DNA of 64,000 nt from Hymenopus coronatus (GCA_030762935.1 CM060890.1:61072765-61136764); one strand, 5' to 3'. Counted from the first letter of the stretch, positions 35,216 to 47,339 are shown. Notes: generated from the sequence alone by a model not told the origin. Program-made: numbers and translations.

Positions 35216-35261
35216 CCATAAATTTGGCTCAGAAGCGTCTTTAACAGGCCTGAAGTAGTTG

Positions 35262-35345
35262 TGCAAGCTGTAAAATTACGACACGGGCTTTACTTCCCTT
35301 ACTTCAGGGACTAGAGGCTAGGATAGATCCCTGGACCACGTCCGC
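35262..35345 (-). mobile_element. SINE, family A fragment, antisense
   Basis: attacgacacgggctttact and tcccttacttcagg match the central body of family A (cgtgtcgta..; cttcggaagggaagtaaag) in reverse. The head region at 35320-35345 is degenerate. Confidence 0.5.
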
Positions 35346-36218
35346 CACCAGTCCAAACGTCGTCAGGGATAACCCTTTCCAAGGCGCAACACACTGAACG
35401 GTATCATCTGGTCCTTAACCCTAAAACAGAAGAGAGGTAACCATTGTGTCAGGCAATGATGGGTAGAGAATTGACCTGCTGCATTCGCTTACCAACAAGG
35501 AGAATTTTATTAGAATCCCAGAGTCAAAGTGATGGGCCTGAAGGGAATCGAAGCCGGTGCCTTATTTAGCAATAAATAACAGCAACAAACCCTACCGAAC
35601 ATTTTAAATGTATATTTAAAGTTTTCTTTAAATAGCTGAGACATTTTCTATTGTGTTTGAATATTATATGTACGCAAATTTATACAAGATATTGAAAATA
35701 TATGAGTAAGTAAGGTTCTAAGATAAGAACCTAAAACTTTTGTTGTATCATGTACTGATTGTAAAGTCCTGTCTAGAGAGCCAAAATGTATATCACGTGT
35801 AGTAAAATTAGGGTTTGAAATGAAGGGAAGGGGAAGTTTTTGAAACTTAAGGACTAGCTTATAATTTTGTCAGATGCTAATGATTATGTGCATCAAGTTT
35901 TGTAATGAAAGCAAGGTTCAGCAAAATTAGATAAATTTAATGATCCAAACATCATATGCGATTTTCTCCTCCCATTAAATCCGATTTAAAATATTTTAAG
36001 TTTCCTCATTTACTCTTCTGCTCTGGAAAGATAAGATACACCCGCTATGTTCCCGATAAAGTGCCAAAAGTATGCACTAATATTCATATTTAACGAAGAA
36101 TGAATGTACTTCGGTGGCTTGCATATGAACATTGAAAATATGTTATAGCCTATGTTTATCCGGAAGAAAACTTTTTTCAGTGCTAAAAGTATTATCACAG
36201 CATTTGAGTGTTTCTAGG
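35346..36218. other. Non-coding stretch
   Basis: A segment near 35490-35570 (cctgaagggaatcgaagccg) may be a tRNA-related SINE relic in reverse. The remainder is AT-rich with no recognised element. Confidence 0.4.
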
Positions 36219-36265
36219 TTAGAGAGAGAGAGAGAAAGAGAGTTTTTTTTTGACATTACACACTT

Positions 36266-36300
<35 letters not shown>
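36219..36300. repeat. Facing GA and CT microsatellites
   Basis: A GA-rich run (about 36219-36242) and a pure CT run of about 32 bases (about 36268-36299) are complementary and separated by about 25 bases, so they can form a hairpin. They lie directly upstream of a family H hairpin end. Confidence 0.9.
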
Positions 36301-36302
<2 letters not shown>

Positions 36303-36330
36303 TTACCAACACTCACACATATACACGGAT

Positions 36331-37225
36331 ATTTTACTTTCTCAATACGAACTATGTAGTGTATAGAGAAGGTATTGTATTGTACCCAAAAGTTCGATAC
36401 CGAAATTTCATCGGAAATACATGTTTTGAGGCTCCCTGAATAAAAAGAAACCTTTTTAGAAAAATGTCCATGTGTGTCTGTCTGTCTGTCAGTCTGTGTG
36501 GATGTGTGTATGTGTGTGCCTGTGGGCAGCATAGCTCAAAAACGAAAAGACCGTTAAAGCCCAAGCTTGGTATTTAAGTTTGGTATCTTCAAAGGATGCG
36601 ACACGAAGATTTTCAAGAAAATCCCTCACCCCAAACTACCCTTTACATGGAAAAAATTCTAAAAGTTTGATTTTCTTAAAAATGGCTGTAATGGTTTTGT
36701 TTAAAATATCGTATACTAAATATATTTACCTGACAAATAAAATTTATATCTTGAATTTTCTGGGCATAACCTCTGAAGACTACTTTATTCTGAATGAATT
36801 TTACGGATTTGTGCATAACTGCTAAACCGTAAGACATACACAAAAACTTACTACACAGAAAATGTAAAGCACATTACTACACACAATTTATGTCCCATAC
36901 ATTTTTTTCTTGGAGTTGATCGTTTTTAAGATATTCCTGGCTTTCGTTTCAGCTTTGAAAAACTTATTTTTCTTATACAAGAATTTGTCAACTCCTGTAC
37001 ATACAAACAAAGGAACTTCAGTCACATAGCCAGCAGCTTTTAAGTATCACTTTAACCTATAGTACTCCCTTATTTCGCTTCTACCTACAAAGAAGCAAGT
37101 AATAAGACTATTTCTGCTATTTTTTTTCTCGATTAGCATGAACTAAATAGAAGCATAAGATTTTTAACAATAGCTTGTTGCAGAGATGTAGAGAAAGTCA
37201 TGTGAATGGATCACATCAGATTCTT
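36331..37225 (-). repeat. Family H repeat, best full-length antisense copy
   Basis: Starts attttactttctcaatacga with gtgtatagagaaggtattg, then aagttcgataccgaaatttc. A tgtctgtctgtctgtc / TG microsatellite lies at about 36470-36515. It then has aaagcccaagcttggtattt, tttggtatcttcaaagg, ctttacatggaa and aattttctgggcata. It ends gatgtagagaaagtcatgtg, aatggatcacatcagat. At 895 bases it retains every block and is the best anchor for a consensus. Confidence 0.95.
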
Positions 37226-37268
37226 TTACTTTATAATCTTAGTGTGCATGTTATGTTGGATGATCAGC

Positions 37269-37356
37269 ATAGAGCAGAACAGGTTTCGCGGAACTCACGT
37301 GAAGTCGCGCGTTTCACGCTGGCCGGCTAAGAGCTGTGGAATCTGTTCTGCTCTAT
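37269..37356. repeat. 88-bp foldback with 14-bp perfect terminal inverted repeats
   Basis: atagagcagaacag at 37269-37282 is exactly inverted at 37343-37356. The interior is GC-rich and contains its own cgtgaa / ttcacg stem around gtcgcgcgt. A near match of the arm (tagagcagaacacg) occurs at the last bases of the window (63987-64000), so this is probably a dispersed element. It has no tRNA boxes. Confidence 0.85.
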
Positions 37357-37784
37357 TGATATGTATATAGACTCACATACACAATTCATTTTCATTAAAT
37401 CTCTCTCTTGCTCTCTTCCTATTTGTTTATGGGGCGTTTATAACAATCCCGGTACTTAGATAGCTGTTGACAGTTTCATGCTTTGAGGGAATAGATAGCC
37501 TTAACCTTCCATCCAGCTGTCCATCGATGCGGTTCATACTATGTGCTCACGTTTTCTTGAGGTTTTTCTTGGGGCTTTTCTTAGGGCCCTCGGCTCCCTA
37601 GTCTTCATTCTATAACTTCGTGCAATTTTGGAAGCAGAGCAAGGCGACCACATGGATACATGAAGTACGCATTACACCCCAAAATCTAGTAGTTTCAATG
37701 CTAAGATATCATCCTGTCTATAGATCCCAAAGTTCACGTACATGCGCGTGATTTGATTGCTGATAGTGCTTAACGCTCGCTTTT
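37357..37784. other. Non-coding stretch
   Basis: A CT-rich patch near 37400-37420. Nothing else recognised. Confidence 0.4.
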
Positions 37785-37988
37785 ACTATTTTGGTGATGC
37801 AGGCGATGACACTGATGATACATGGAATGAAGATGGTGCACCGGTGGAATGTGATGGCGGGGAAACCAGAGCACCGGGAGAAAAATCGCCCATGAGCAGC
37901 TTTGTTCACCACAAATCTTACATGGGATCGAACCCGGGCCTTGTAGGTGAGAGGCGAGTAAGACCATTCGGCCACGGCGCGACCAACG
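37785..37988 (-). mobile_element. SINE, family B, antisense, best-preserved head
   Basis: On the minus strand gcgccgtggccgaatggtct (A box) and ggcccgggttcgatcccatg (B box) are both canonical. They are followed by gtaagatttgtggtgaacaa, gatttttctcccggtgctct and the shared gatgatacatgg block in reverse. It ends at catcgcctgcatcacc. This is the reference copy for family B. Confidence 0.93.
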
Positions 37989-39087
37989 TGCGCTGTGTGT
38001 TTTTAATTATGTAGCTAGTTTGAGATAATTTCACCATAATGGCTGATGTCCTCAAAGAAATATTCTTTGGCTGATAAACTTTGGAAAGGAAGACGGGCAG
38101 GCGCTCCCTTTTTCCCCCGACCCTCGCTACCTGTAAATCCAGCACCCAAGAAAAGATGCGCATATAGTAACCCTCTGATTGCCATTTAAGCAGCCAAAGT
38201 TATGATTAACTTTCATATGCATCAATTCAAATTCATCCTGTATATATATTTTGGAGCAGAAATGTTCTAGTTTGAGGCATTTCTGCACATGAAATATGAA
38301 TGTACAGTGACATTGATGATGTATTTGGCGATAATATTTCCTAAAACAATGCAGAAATTTGAAATTATATTTAAACACGATAGTATGCCACCAACAAAAA
38401 GTGCCTTTTTCAACTTTTCTAACCACATATTGCGCTTCCGAACCGCGGTATTTCCACTCGTTTGGTGCCGCATTAGAAATCAATAGGGCGTGGGATTGAT
38501 CCTCAATGGAATGTTGGGAATTTTGTCAATTGCACGATACTTCCTATAGGCTTTGTTCCACAAAGCTGTTAACAGAAATTAACGTCAGGGAGATTGTATG
38601 AGGGGATGAGAGAGATGCGAACGGTAAACGAGCCTAATCATGTCACCTCCAGATCGGTGATGGCGGTCTATAAATGTGGCGGTCTAACATCCCCTGGGTC
38701 GTGAAACATAAATGGGCAGTTACCCCTTTGCAATCACGACAGCTACATTGTCCGTAAGGGCAAATGTTTGCATTTATTACACCTGCAGAATGCTTGAAGT
38801 CTATCTCAATGACATATTTATCACTTGCAATGAAATCCATGTTGTAAACGAAAACAATTCTTCCTTCAATCATTAAAAGTGATAAATAGCCATTTAAAGT
38901 GAAAATCGCTTGCACTTTGCACGATTGTTTTAGGAATCAACATGGATAGAATGTTCTATATATTCGAAGTTAAAATGTGTAGAAATTGAGATTATACTTT
39001 TGCCATCATTTTTATATGAGACAACTTTTAGTGGATTTAGTTTCAGTAGTTATTGTTTTGCACAGTAAAACAGGGCAGATTAAAAAG
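37989..39087. other. AT-rich non-coding stretch
   Basis: A 118-codon minus-strand frame at 38127-38483 has no recognisable domain or context. It may be chance. No repeats recognised. Confidence 0.4.
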
Positions 39088-39768
39088 TTCTGATGTGTTT
39101 CATTCTCTTCATTTTTGCAACAACTTATTCTTAAAAAGCTTCATACCGATCGAGATAAACATTAGAAGTAATTATCGTATCAGTAATTTCCTTTTAAATA
39201 GAAAGGGAATAAAGGAATACAATAGGCAAGACGAGAGTCATAACTTTCAAAAGCTGGTTGCTAAGTGATTGCAATTTGTTTCTCTGCATGGCCAGGAGCT
39301 GACAAATTTCCATTTGAGAAAAGTATTTTAAAATGTAACCAAATACAGGGGATATCTCGGATATGTCCAAGTTCACGAAAAAGTGTATAATATGACATAG
39401 TTGTATGTTTTAACAACATCTACATTTTTTGTGTAGTAAGCTCTCTATCTCTTACGATTTACCAGCTATATAAATTCATCCAGAATGAAGAGGCCTTCCG
39501 AAGCAATCCCTAGAAACTTTGAGATATACATTTTATTTGCAAGTAGGTAAATATCTTTAAAATATAGTTCTTTAATCAAAATCGTTAGAGGGATTTTTGA
39601 GAAACCTAAATAACGACATTTTTTTCAGTAAAAGGTATTTTGAGGGGAGAAGTTTGCAATCTTAGGACTCTTAAACACCATTTGGATTTAAAGGACTTTA
39701 AGTTATATGCCCATAGACTCACACACAGACACACACACACAGACACACACACACACATACACACAAAG
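39088..39768 (+). repeat. Family H repeat, sense copy cut by a LINE
   Basis: Starts tctgatgtgtttcattctct, passes gatatctcggatatgtccaa and the cttacgatttaccagct block, and reaches the CA microsatellite at 39720-39766. There the LINE begins. After the LINE only acacatggacct (about 42873-42884) resembles the continuing family sequence (cacacggacctttt). Confidence 0.88.
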
Positions 39769-42700
39769 TTGGCAGCATTGTTCGCGAGGGTATCCGAGTG
39801 GAGCGGTGTCACCGGGCAGCAATGACAACGGCTTCGGGGAAGCGACGATTCTCAGGTAGGGGCACATTCCTTAAGGCTGTTACAGGTAAATTGCCAAAGC
39901 ATCATGAACAAAACATTAGAATTTTGGAATTTAATGGAAATAAGTAACCCAAGTGTGATTATAGGTACGGAGTCATGGCTCAGTGTTGATATTAATGACG
40001 CGGAGATATTTAGATCAGATTACAGGGTGTTTAGGAGGGACAGGGAAGGAAGGGGAGGGGGAGTTTTTATTTGTACCAAGTTAGAGTTAAGCAGTAAGAT
40101 ATTGTGGGTGGAAGAAGACGTAGAAATAATGGCCATTGAAATTATCACGAAAACGAAGCAAATAACATTACATTAATAGCGTGTTACAGACCACCTGGCG
40201 AAACTAACTGTAAAACTCTTCATAAACTAGTGGAAAAGATTTCTTCGGAAACGGGAAAAAATGTTATTTTAGCAGGAGATCTAAATTTGCCAAATGTAAA
40301 CTGGAATGGGCAGTTATTAGGAGGCGAAACTCAATGTGTTGTTAACCTTCTGGTTTGGGATCATGGGTTTTCGCAGGTAGTCAAAACAGATACCCGGAAA
40401 TCGGCTGTACTGGACGTGTTTCTATGCAGACCTGAGTGATTGTTTAGCGCATGTGAGGTTTTTCCAGATAAAAGTGACCACAGCTGTGTACAATTAGACA
40501 TAAACTGGAAGGTGCGAAACCGGTTTGAAGGAGAGGAAATTATTAGTTTTAACTTCTGCAGAGCAGACGTAGATGGAATTCAGACTTTTCTCAAAAAGCA
40601 ATTTTGCCTGTTTTTAAAATTTGCAACAAATGTAGATGCAGCATGGGATAGTTTCAAAATACTTATTTCGGAATCAATAAAGAAATGCGTTCCATACAAA
40701 GTTATCAAACAAAATAATGATCCAGAATATTCTACAAGATCCATCAGAATACTTAAACGAAAGTCTAGGCGCGCGTTTCATAAACGGAAGAAGTCAGATT
40801 GGCATTTTAACAGATATAAAGAATTAGCTAAACAATTGAAAGACGAAACGTTGCAAGCCCAGGAGCGGTTCTTAGAACAAATTCTTAGCGGGACCAATAA
40901 TAGTTGGAAATCTTTTTACAATTATGTAAGTAGACGCAGGGGAAATAAACTTGGCATACCAGAACTCAAGGAAAATGGAATTGCCATATTGAACGATAAG
41001 GAAAGAGCGAACGCATTAAATTCACATTTTGTGTCTGTTTTTAACAAAACGGATTATAATTATAAATTGGAAATTGAGGATAGTGAAAATTCCGTTTTTC
41101 AAATAATGGCATCCAAATTGCGCAGAAGGATCAGAATGTTGCAAAATCGAAAGTCGAGGGGGCCTGATAATATACCGACCGAAATACTAAAAATTGGAGG
41201 GGAATCCATGATTCCGTACTTAATGCTTTTATTTAATATGTCAGTAAATAACTGTGCCTTACCGGAAGACTGGAAAACCGCGATTGTAGTTCCAATTCAT
41301 AAAGAGGGAAATAAAACAGAACTAAATAATTATCGACCAGTCAGCCTAACTTCAGTAGTGTGCAAATTGATGGAACACTTAATTGTGGAATACATACGGG
41401 AGGAATTAGAAAACAAAAAGTGGTTCAATAAAGCGCAACATGGGTTTAGAACTGGATACTCGTGTGAAAGCCAGATAACGTCATTATTTCAAGATTTAGC
41501 AGAGGAGGTGGATGCAGGGGGAAGAACAGATGCAGTGGTGATAGATTTTTCCAAAGCTTTTGATGTTGTATCATATAATTTACTTATTCAGAAGCTAACT
41601 GCTACAGGAATTGATAAACGCGTAGTTCTATGGGTTAAAACATTTTTGGAAGGAAGAGCGCAAAGGGTAAAAGTAGGCAAGGAGCTATCTGAGAGGGGTA
41701 TGGTAAGCTCGGGCTTACCCCAAGGCTCAGTACTGGGGCCGTTACTTTTTCTTATTTTTGTAAACGACATAACTGTCAATATAAAATGCCAGATAAGGTT
41801 GTTTGCAGACGATTGTATTATTTACAATAAAATTAGAAATGTTGAAGATGAGACTGCTCTTCAGGGTGATTTAAATGAAATTAGTGATTGGGCTGCTGCA
41901 AATAAAATGAAAATTAACGCTGGCAAAAGTAAGTCAATTGCATTTAATAGATCTAGGGAAAAAATTCTGCAAAACTATCACATGGGTGGGGAAAAATTCC
42001 ACAGGTGGACAACTTCAAATACTTGGGAGTTTACTTGGCGAGTAACGCTGGATGGGACAAGCAGGTAAATTCTGTATCTAAGAAAGCGTGGAAAACACTG
42101 CACTTCTTAATGAGGATTTTAAAAAAAGGGAGTGCAAAGTCCAGGGAAATCGCGTAAAAGTCCTTAGTGCGGCCGGTCATGGAATTTGGAGTAACTTGTT
42201 GGGACCCGTATAGAGTAAATCAAATTGATTCGTTAGAAAAGATCCAGAAAAGGGCTATAAAATTCATAAAAAGGGGTAAATATTTTGGGCCTACAAACGC
42301 TGAGGAGATAAAATGGGAGCCGTTGAAAGTTAGGCGTGAGAAACAGAGGTTGTGCGCTTTATTTAAAGCTTACGCTGGCTTAAACGCATGGGAGGACGTT
42401 ACTGACAAACTGGAAAACCCAACTTAGTATGCAAGATACGATCATTCGTTCAAAATTAAGGGTAGAAAATACAGAACTGACGTGGAAAAGTTCTCCTTTG
42501 TAAATAGAACCATAAAAGACTGGAATGAATTGCCTGGAGCAGCCTTTCGGGGTTGTCCCCTGTCTCTGAAGAAATTTAGGAAAAATCTTGATTTTAATGT
42601 TGGATAATTTTTGTAAATATTCCTTAAATGAAATGCTTGTAATTTTATATTGTTGTAAATACAAATGTTAAATTGGTTGGCGATTTTAATTATGAAATTA

Positions 42701-42872
42701 ATTAATCTGAATTGAGAGAAAAATTAATGTTTTCATATTTGTGTAAATAACCATTGTATCTATTACAAAGCCATAAACTGGCAGCTGTGATTTATTGTTC
42801 ATATATCTTGTATACATATATAACTCTGCCACCTGGTGATACCCACTTACAGAGAAATAAATACATACATAC
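39769..42872 (+). mobile_element. CR1-like non-LTR retrotransposon, 5' truncated
   Basis: Encodes an apurinic-type endonuclease followed by a reverse transcriptase, with a 3' untranslated region of about 250 bases ending in aataaatacatacatacac. There is no poly(A) tail, as in CR1-group elements with microsatellite 3' ends. Sequence on both sides (acacacatacacac left, atacacatacacat right) suggests insertion into a CA tract of a family H copy. Repetitiveness prevents defining an exact target duplication. The first open frame and promoter are missing. Confidence 0.85.
39841..42607 (+). pseudogene. Endonuclease/reverse transcriptase of the CR1-like LINE, disrupted
   Basis: The reading frame starts in frame with LRLLQVNCQSIMNKT (about 39871). 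Endonuclease motifs GTESWL, DYRVFRRDREGRGGG and LAGDLNLPNVNW follow. A frameshift lies near 40160 and an in-frame TGA at 40437-40439. The long segment 40440-42068 carries the reverse transcriptase: RGPDNIPTEIL, NYRPVSLTSV, IDFSKAFDVV (palm motif A, Asp near 41544), GLPQGSVLGPLLF and FADD (41802-41813). A second frameshift occurs near 41990. Stops at 42155 and 42425 interrupt the C-terminal domain (RPVMEFGVTCWDPYR, DSLEKIQKRAIKFI), which ends at 42605-42607. The catalytic residues remain, but five lesions make it inactive. Confidence 0.9.
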
Positions 42873-43300
42873 ACATACACATGGACCTGTTTGAAGTTTG
42901 CTTACATTCTATATCCTAAATATTTCCCTTCATTTTCATTGTTTATCATGAACGTCATTTAACCGAGTAGGTCATACAATAAATTAAACCTCATGATCCT
43001 ACCTTCAATACAAAAATAAAACAAAACTATAACATTAGAAAGCTAAGTTATAGCCAGAAGAAGTATTAAGAATCAATTACAAACAATACTGGATATGATA
43101 CAATATATCCAATCTTCGTTTTGAGTTCCGTTAGAAAAGCATTTTTCTGATATATGAGTTGCTATATTTATTGAATAATAATCTGCAATACCAAACATTA
43201 GCCTCAAAAACTATTTTTTGCCAAATTTCATTCAGAATCGGAAAACCAATAAGAAATAAAAGATATTTCAGGTACTTTTTAGACCTCGTAAACCTAATTG
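42873..43300. other. AT-rich non-coding stretch
   Basis: Begins with a few bases that may continue the interrupted family H copy. No other recognised feature. Confidence 0.45.
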
Positions 43301-43645
43301 TTAGCGCGGTGGTAGCGTAGCTACTTACCAAGCGGGAGACCTGGGTTTGATCTCCAGTACCGGCGTGGGGATTTTTCCCCCGCTGGGAGACCTGGCCCGG
43401 GTTGCACTCAGCCTCGTAAGGTCCCTGGGGGGCCAATTGAGGAGCTACTTGATGGAGAAGTAGCGGCTCCAGGTCATGAGGACCGCATTAACCGGCCGGG
43501 GGGCTCGAGGCGCTAACCACGTCTCACCCTCCAATCCTGCACCCCATCCATGACGTCTGTAATGGACCGAGATGGGGGACGCAGCGGCCGGGCGGTAGGC
43601 CAAGGTTTCCCGTGAGCTGTCGTACCATGGAGTTATTACCTAATT
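43301..43645 (+). mobile_element. tRNA-headed SINE, family C, GC-rich
   Basis: gcgcggtggtagcgtagcta (A-box region) and gacctgggtttgatctccag (B box) are followed by a GC-rich body: tggggatttttcccccgctg, ggcccgggttgcactcagcc, taaccggccggggggctcga and gaccgagatgggggacgcag. It ends near cgtaccatggagtt. GC content contrasts sharply with the flanks, suggesting a comparatively recent insertion. Confidence 0.8.
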
Positions 43646-44361
43646 GTTAACTTTACCCTCTTAATCAGTTGTATATTAATGCATTTTTGTGTTTTAATTA
43701 ACATATAGGTATATTACTTTACTTTCCCGATGTTTACAGTTGTTTACAATTGTTGTGTTAACATAGAAGTGGTTTAATTTGGGTTCTTTAGCTATATTGC
43801 GTTTATAGCTATTATCTAATAGCTAATGTTGGAATAATTTATGTGACGTGCAATTTTCCTGTCATATATCCATTGCATTCAGCGTGGTTTACTGCCGAAA
43901 ATATATTTAAACTGATTTATCTGCACGCGCAACCTCATCACAGATGCGTCACCTTTAAAAGATAAGCTCCAAGGCTTGGTAATTAATTGCAAACAAAATG
44001 ATAATTGGAAATGCATAATTCAAATATGACCAAACTGAAACTCCAGATAGAGGAAATAAAGATATTGGAGAAGTTCCGCATATGCAAATTAGTCATTCGT
44101 ATCAGTTTTGTAATTGACCGTTTTCTCGTTAATATTAATCGCCCGTTAAATAACTTCCTCTGCGTTGTTAGACGTGTTATAGACCTGTTAGTGCCGTTTT
44201 TACACACAGTTATTTATTTTCTGCATCGTTGGCAATGAAGCTGCAATAAAATTCATTGGACATGCACTATGGATCACATTCAACCTGCGCCGTGTTTTAG
44301 ATTCTACCTTTAGCTTTATGGGCCTAAGTTCGAATACCGATTCAGGTGCATTGCCTGGATG
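43646..44361. other. AT-rich non-coding stretch
   Basis: No recognised repeat. Short open frames on both strands near 44.0-44.2 kb have no domain. Confidence 0.45.
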
Positions 44362-44521
44362 TTTTTCACTTTCGCTACACGGACTATGTGCATATTATAT
44401 AGAAAAAATTCGATATTGAGATTTCACCGGAAATACATGCTTTGGGTCCCCCTGAATCCAAAAATAATTTTTGGAAAAAGGTCCGAGTGTGTGTGTTTAT
44501 TTGTCTGTGGACAGCATAACA
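44362..44521 (-). repeat. Family H repeat, 3' terminal fragment, antisense
   Basis: tttttcactttcgctacacg, gatattgagatttcaccgga and aaaaaggtccgagtgtgtgt, then tgtggacagcataac, where it stops abruptly. Confidence 0.9.
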
Positions 44522-45655
44522 TGATCTGGAATAAAAATCAAGATATGGTGCATGGATCACATGCTAGAGATAACGCTATTCGAGCTTGGCTGCGTACCAA
44601 GGAGCAGCTCTCGCTTACTCACAGGGCTATGCCTGTAATATGCAATATGCCTCTTCATTAAGGGCAACCTAATGTCACAGCTTGGTCAAGTTTTGGAATG
44701 CCAGCACAAGCATTGTAAGTACCTCTGCTCAGTAAAGAATATTGGCTATCCTTTCCCCTCTTGCCAGACTCCAGAGTTGGTGTTGAGCACAAACGAGTAC
44801 CGCGACTAAGATGGAGAGGACTGTTAAGAAGCTGATTCTAGCCAGAGTTAGGAGCTCATGAGCTTTTATAAGCCATTTATAAAGAACAGAAAGTAATAGA
44901 GAATAACGGAAAAGATACACTTCCTCTTAACTTAACAGTGTTAAAGAATAAACCGCTGGTCAGGATGCCAGATACCATCATATATCGATTTTACAAAAAA
45001 CAAAAATAATCCATTAAATGGCTTTTGAGAGTTACTATAAATTCCTGGACGTTAAAATATATTACAAATGTGATTTCATTTCTGAGTGAAGATATTCTGG
45101 ATGCTGCTTGACATTACTTGCTCGTCCGTTCTTATTCTTATTTTACTTTAGGAGTACAAATATTTAATTCCGTCACAGTTCTTCTTGTCATCCATTTCTT
45201 ACTCTTTCTAATAAAGTGCTCCCATATATCCTGTCAAGAATCTCATTTTAGCTGCCAAGAGTAGTCTATTTCTCTTTGTCTGTCAAAGAATTCAGTATAA
45301 GCATTCATTTTTTCTGGAGAAGATAGGAAGCAACGAATATTTGAGAAGCTTAAGTTTCACCCACGACTCTATACCAAAAGGTAAAGGAGTATTTGGTTGT
45401 CACATTACATTCTGAAGTATGCTTACTGCAGTAGCTTTATGCTTTGTTTTTGAATGTAAGCCTTTTTAAAAACAAATGTTAGTTCTAAGCGCTGTTAAAA
45501 CATTCATATTGTTTAAGGTTGTTTTATCTTCTCGATGGTATGAATAGATGCCTTTTTACTTATTTCAAATCAATCAATATCACATTCTGATGGGTCATTT
45601 GGCATGCGAAGTCCTTTAGGTGAAGAAGCAAATTTGAATTCAGACAGTATAGAAG
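44522..45655. other. Non-coding stretch
   Basis: A frame continuing from the family H fragment through 44661 has no recognisable domain. No repeat is recognised in the rest. Confidence 0.4.
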
Positions 45656-46545
45656 AAATCTGATGTGGCTCATTCACATGACTTTCTCTACCTGTTCTAC
45701 AAACAAACTTCTTACAAAAGATTACGCTTCTTTCTCATGCATGCTAATCGACATAACCTTTAGCAGAAATGCCTTATTACTTAGTTCCTTATAAGTAAAA
45801 GAAAAACACTATGCTAAAGCAATAATCAAATCTTAAACAGCTGTCGCTATGCGATTATCGATGAAATTCACATGTTTGCATGGACCTGAGTAAAACAAAA
45901 GAACCATGGACGACTTCCTAATTGAGAAATGTATAAGTACTTCAAAATTGAAACCAATAAGAAGGAATATATCGGAGACGGTAATCTCAGAAACAAATGT
46001 AAAGAGCATTAATTGTGCGCTTTGGCAAAGTCTACACTTTTTGTGTAGTAAGCTTGTATCTATTTCTTAGGGTTTACCAGTTATACAAAATTCATTCAGA
46101 ATGAGGAAGATTCAGAGGCTATTCTCAGGAAATTCAAGATATACATTTTATTTATCATGTAAATGTCTTTAATATTCTACATTTTAATGAAAAGCCATTT
46201 TTGAAAAAAAAAAAAAAAACAGTGTTCGAAGATTTTTCCATTAAACGGCAGAAGGACAGTTGGTGTGGGTGAAGTTTCTTGAAACTCTACGTGTCACATC
46301 CTTGGCAGCAACTACTAAACTTAAATATCAAGTTTGGTGTTTAACGGACTTTCCGTTTATGAGCCTTGCTATATAAACACATAGATATACACACTAACCT
46401 TTTTTAATTGTTTCCCCCCCCCTTTTATTTCTTTTTTGATTCAGAGGATCTCAAAAAATATTTCAGGTGAAATCTGGTATCCAATTTTAGGTTGCATTAG
46501 CTTCTCCATCTATATATACGTTATATTTATGTGCTAAAAAATTAA
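45656..46545 (+). repeat. Family H repeat, full-length sense copy
   Basis: Starts gaaatctgatgtggctcatt, includes tcacatgactttctctacct, an A run near 46206-46219 and ttggtgtgggtgaagtttct. It ends tatatatacgttatatttat. The microsatellite is short (about 46377-46398), and the terminal hairpin has drifted. Confidence 0.9.
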
Positions 46546-46589
46546 ATTGTAGAACATCTAAAATACAAAAACTTTTCCTCTTAACTAAA

Positions 46590-47251
46590 ATATTTGATGT
46601 GTTACATTTATATGGGTTTTATTAAATATTCTGTAACAAACTATCCATACAAAGCTTATTATTTCACCTACCTCATGAATTTACTATTAAAAATTCTTGT
46701 ATGTAAAAAGGGCATAAAGGAATACACTAAGCTATAGCTATATTCAAATCTTTTAAAAGCAGGTGGCGATGCGATGACTTTAAAATTCTATTTCTCTTTC
46801 TTGAAAGATCAGGATAAACATGAAAAGTAAGGAAGAAAAACATTATGAAGCTTCACATTAGAGAAAATTATAAATACTGGAAAATTGAAAACGAAAACAA
46901 GAAATATATTGGACATGGTTAACCTCTCATAAGATATATTTGGCATAAAATACTGGTTTATCTACATATATGTATATTAAGATCAGACTATCTGTTACGG
47001 TTTACCAGTTGTGCAAAAGCCATCCAGAATGAGGAGGGCTTCGTAGGCTATTCCAGAATAGTTAAGATATACAGTGATATAAACGTCTTAAATATTCAAT
47101 ATTTTAATCATTTAGAGACATTTTTGGGATAACGGAAAATTCCGAAAAAAATTGGCATGTAAAGAGTAGCTTGGGGTGGGAAGATAATTCTCGTATTGCT
47201 GCCCTAGTAGTTAAGAACACACACAGACACAGACACACCGTACCTTTTTCT
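46590..47251 (+). repeat. Family H repeat, sense copy truncated after the microsatellite
   Basis: Starts tatttgatgtgttacattta and follows the preceding copy after about 45 bases. It ends at acacacagacacagacacac / cgtaccttttt, losing the hairpin. Confidence 0.86.
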
Positions 47252-47292
47252 AGATTGAGAAAGTCATGTGTATGGAACACATCAGATATTTA
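47252..47292 (-). repeat. Family H repeat, terminal fragment, antisense
   Basis: agattgagaaagtcatgtgt and atggaacacatcagat are joined directly to the truncated preceding copy. Confidence 0.85.
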
Positions 47293-47339
47293 AGAAACAG
47301 TTCTCTATGTGTCTACGTCTGCAGATACCTTTAAACCGT

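Noticed and set aside
36143..36532. 129-codon minus-strand open frame
   Set aside because: It runs through the GA/CT microsatellite and a family H terminus; the 'ERERE' and 'SLSLSL' runs are dinucleotide translations.
37785..37988. Canonical A and B boxes suggesting a tRNA gene (also 14284, 28208, 43301)
   Set aside because: The heads are followed by shared non-tRNA bodies and recur in several copies, so they are SINEs and not tRNA genes.
38127..38483. 118-codon minus-strand frame
   Set aside because: No domain, no promoter context and overlapping frames on both strands; in AT-rich DNA this length can arise by chance.
40440..42068. 542-codon frame as an intact host gene
   Set aside because: It is the reverse transcriptase of a LINE, with related coding sequence continuing in other frames on both sides.
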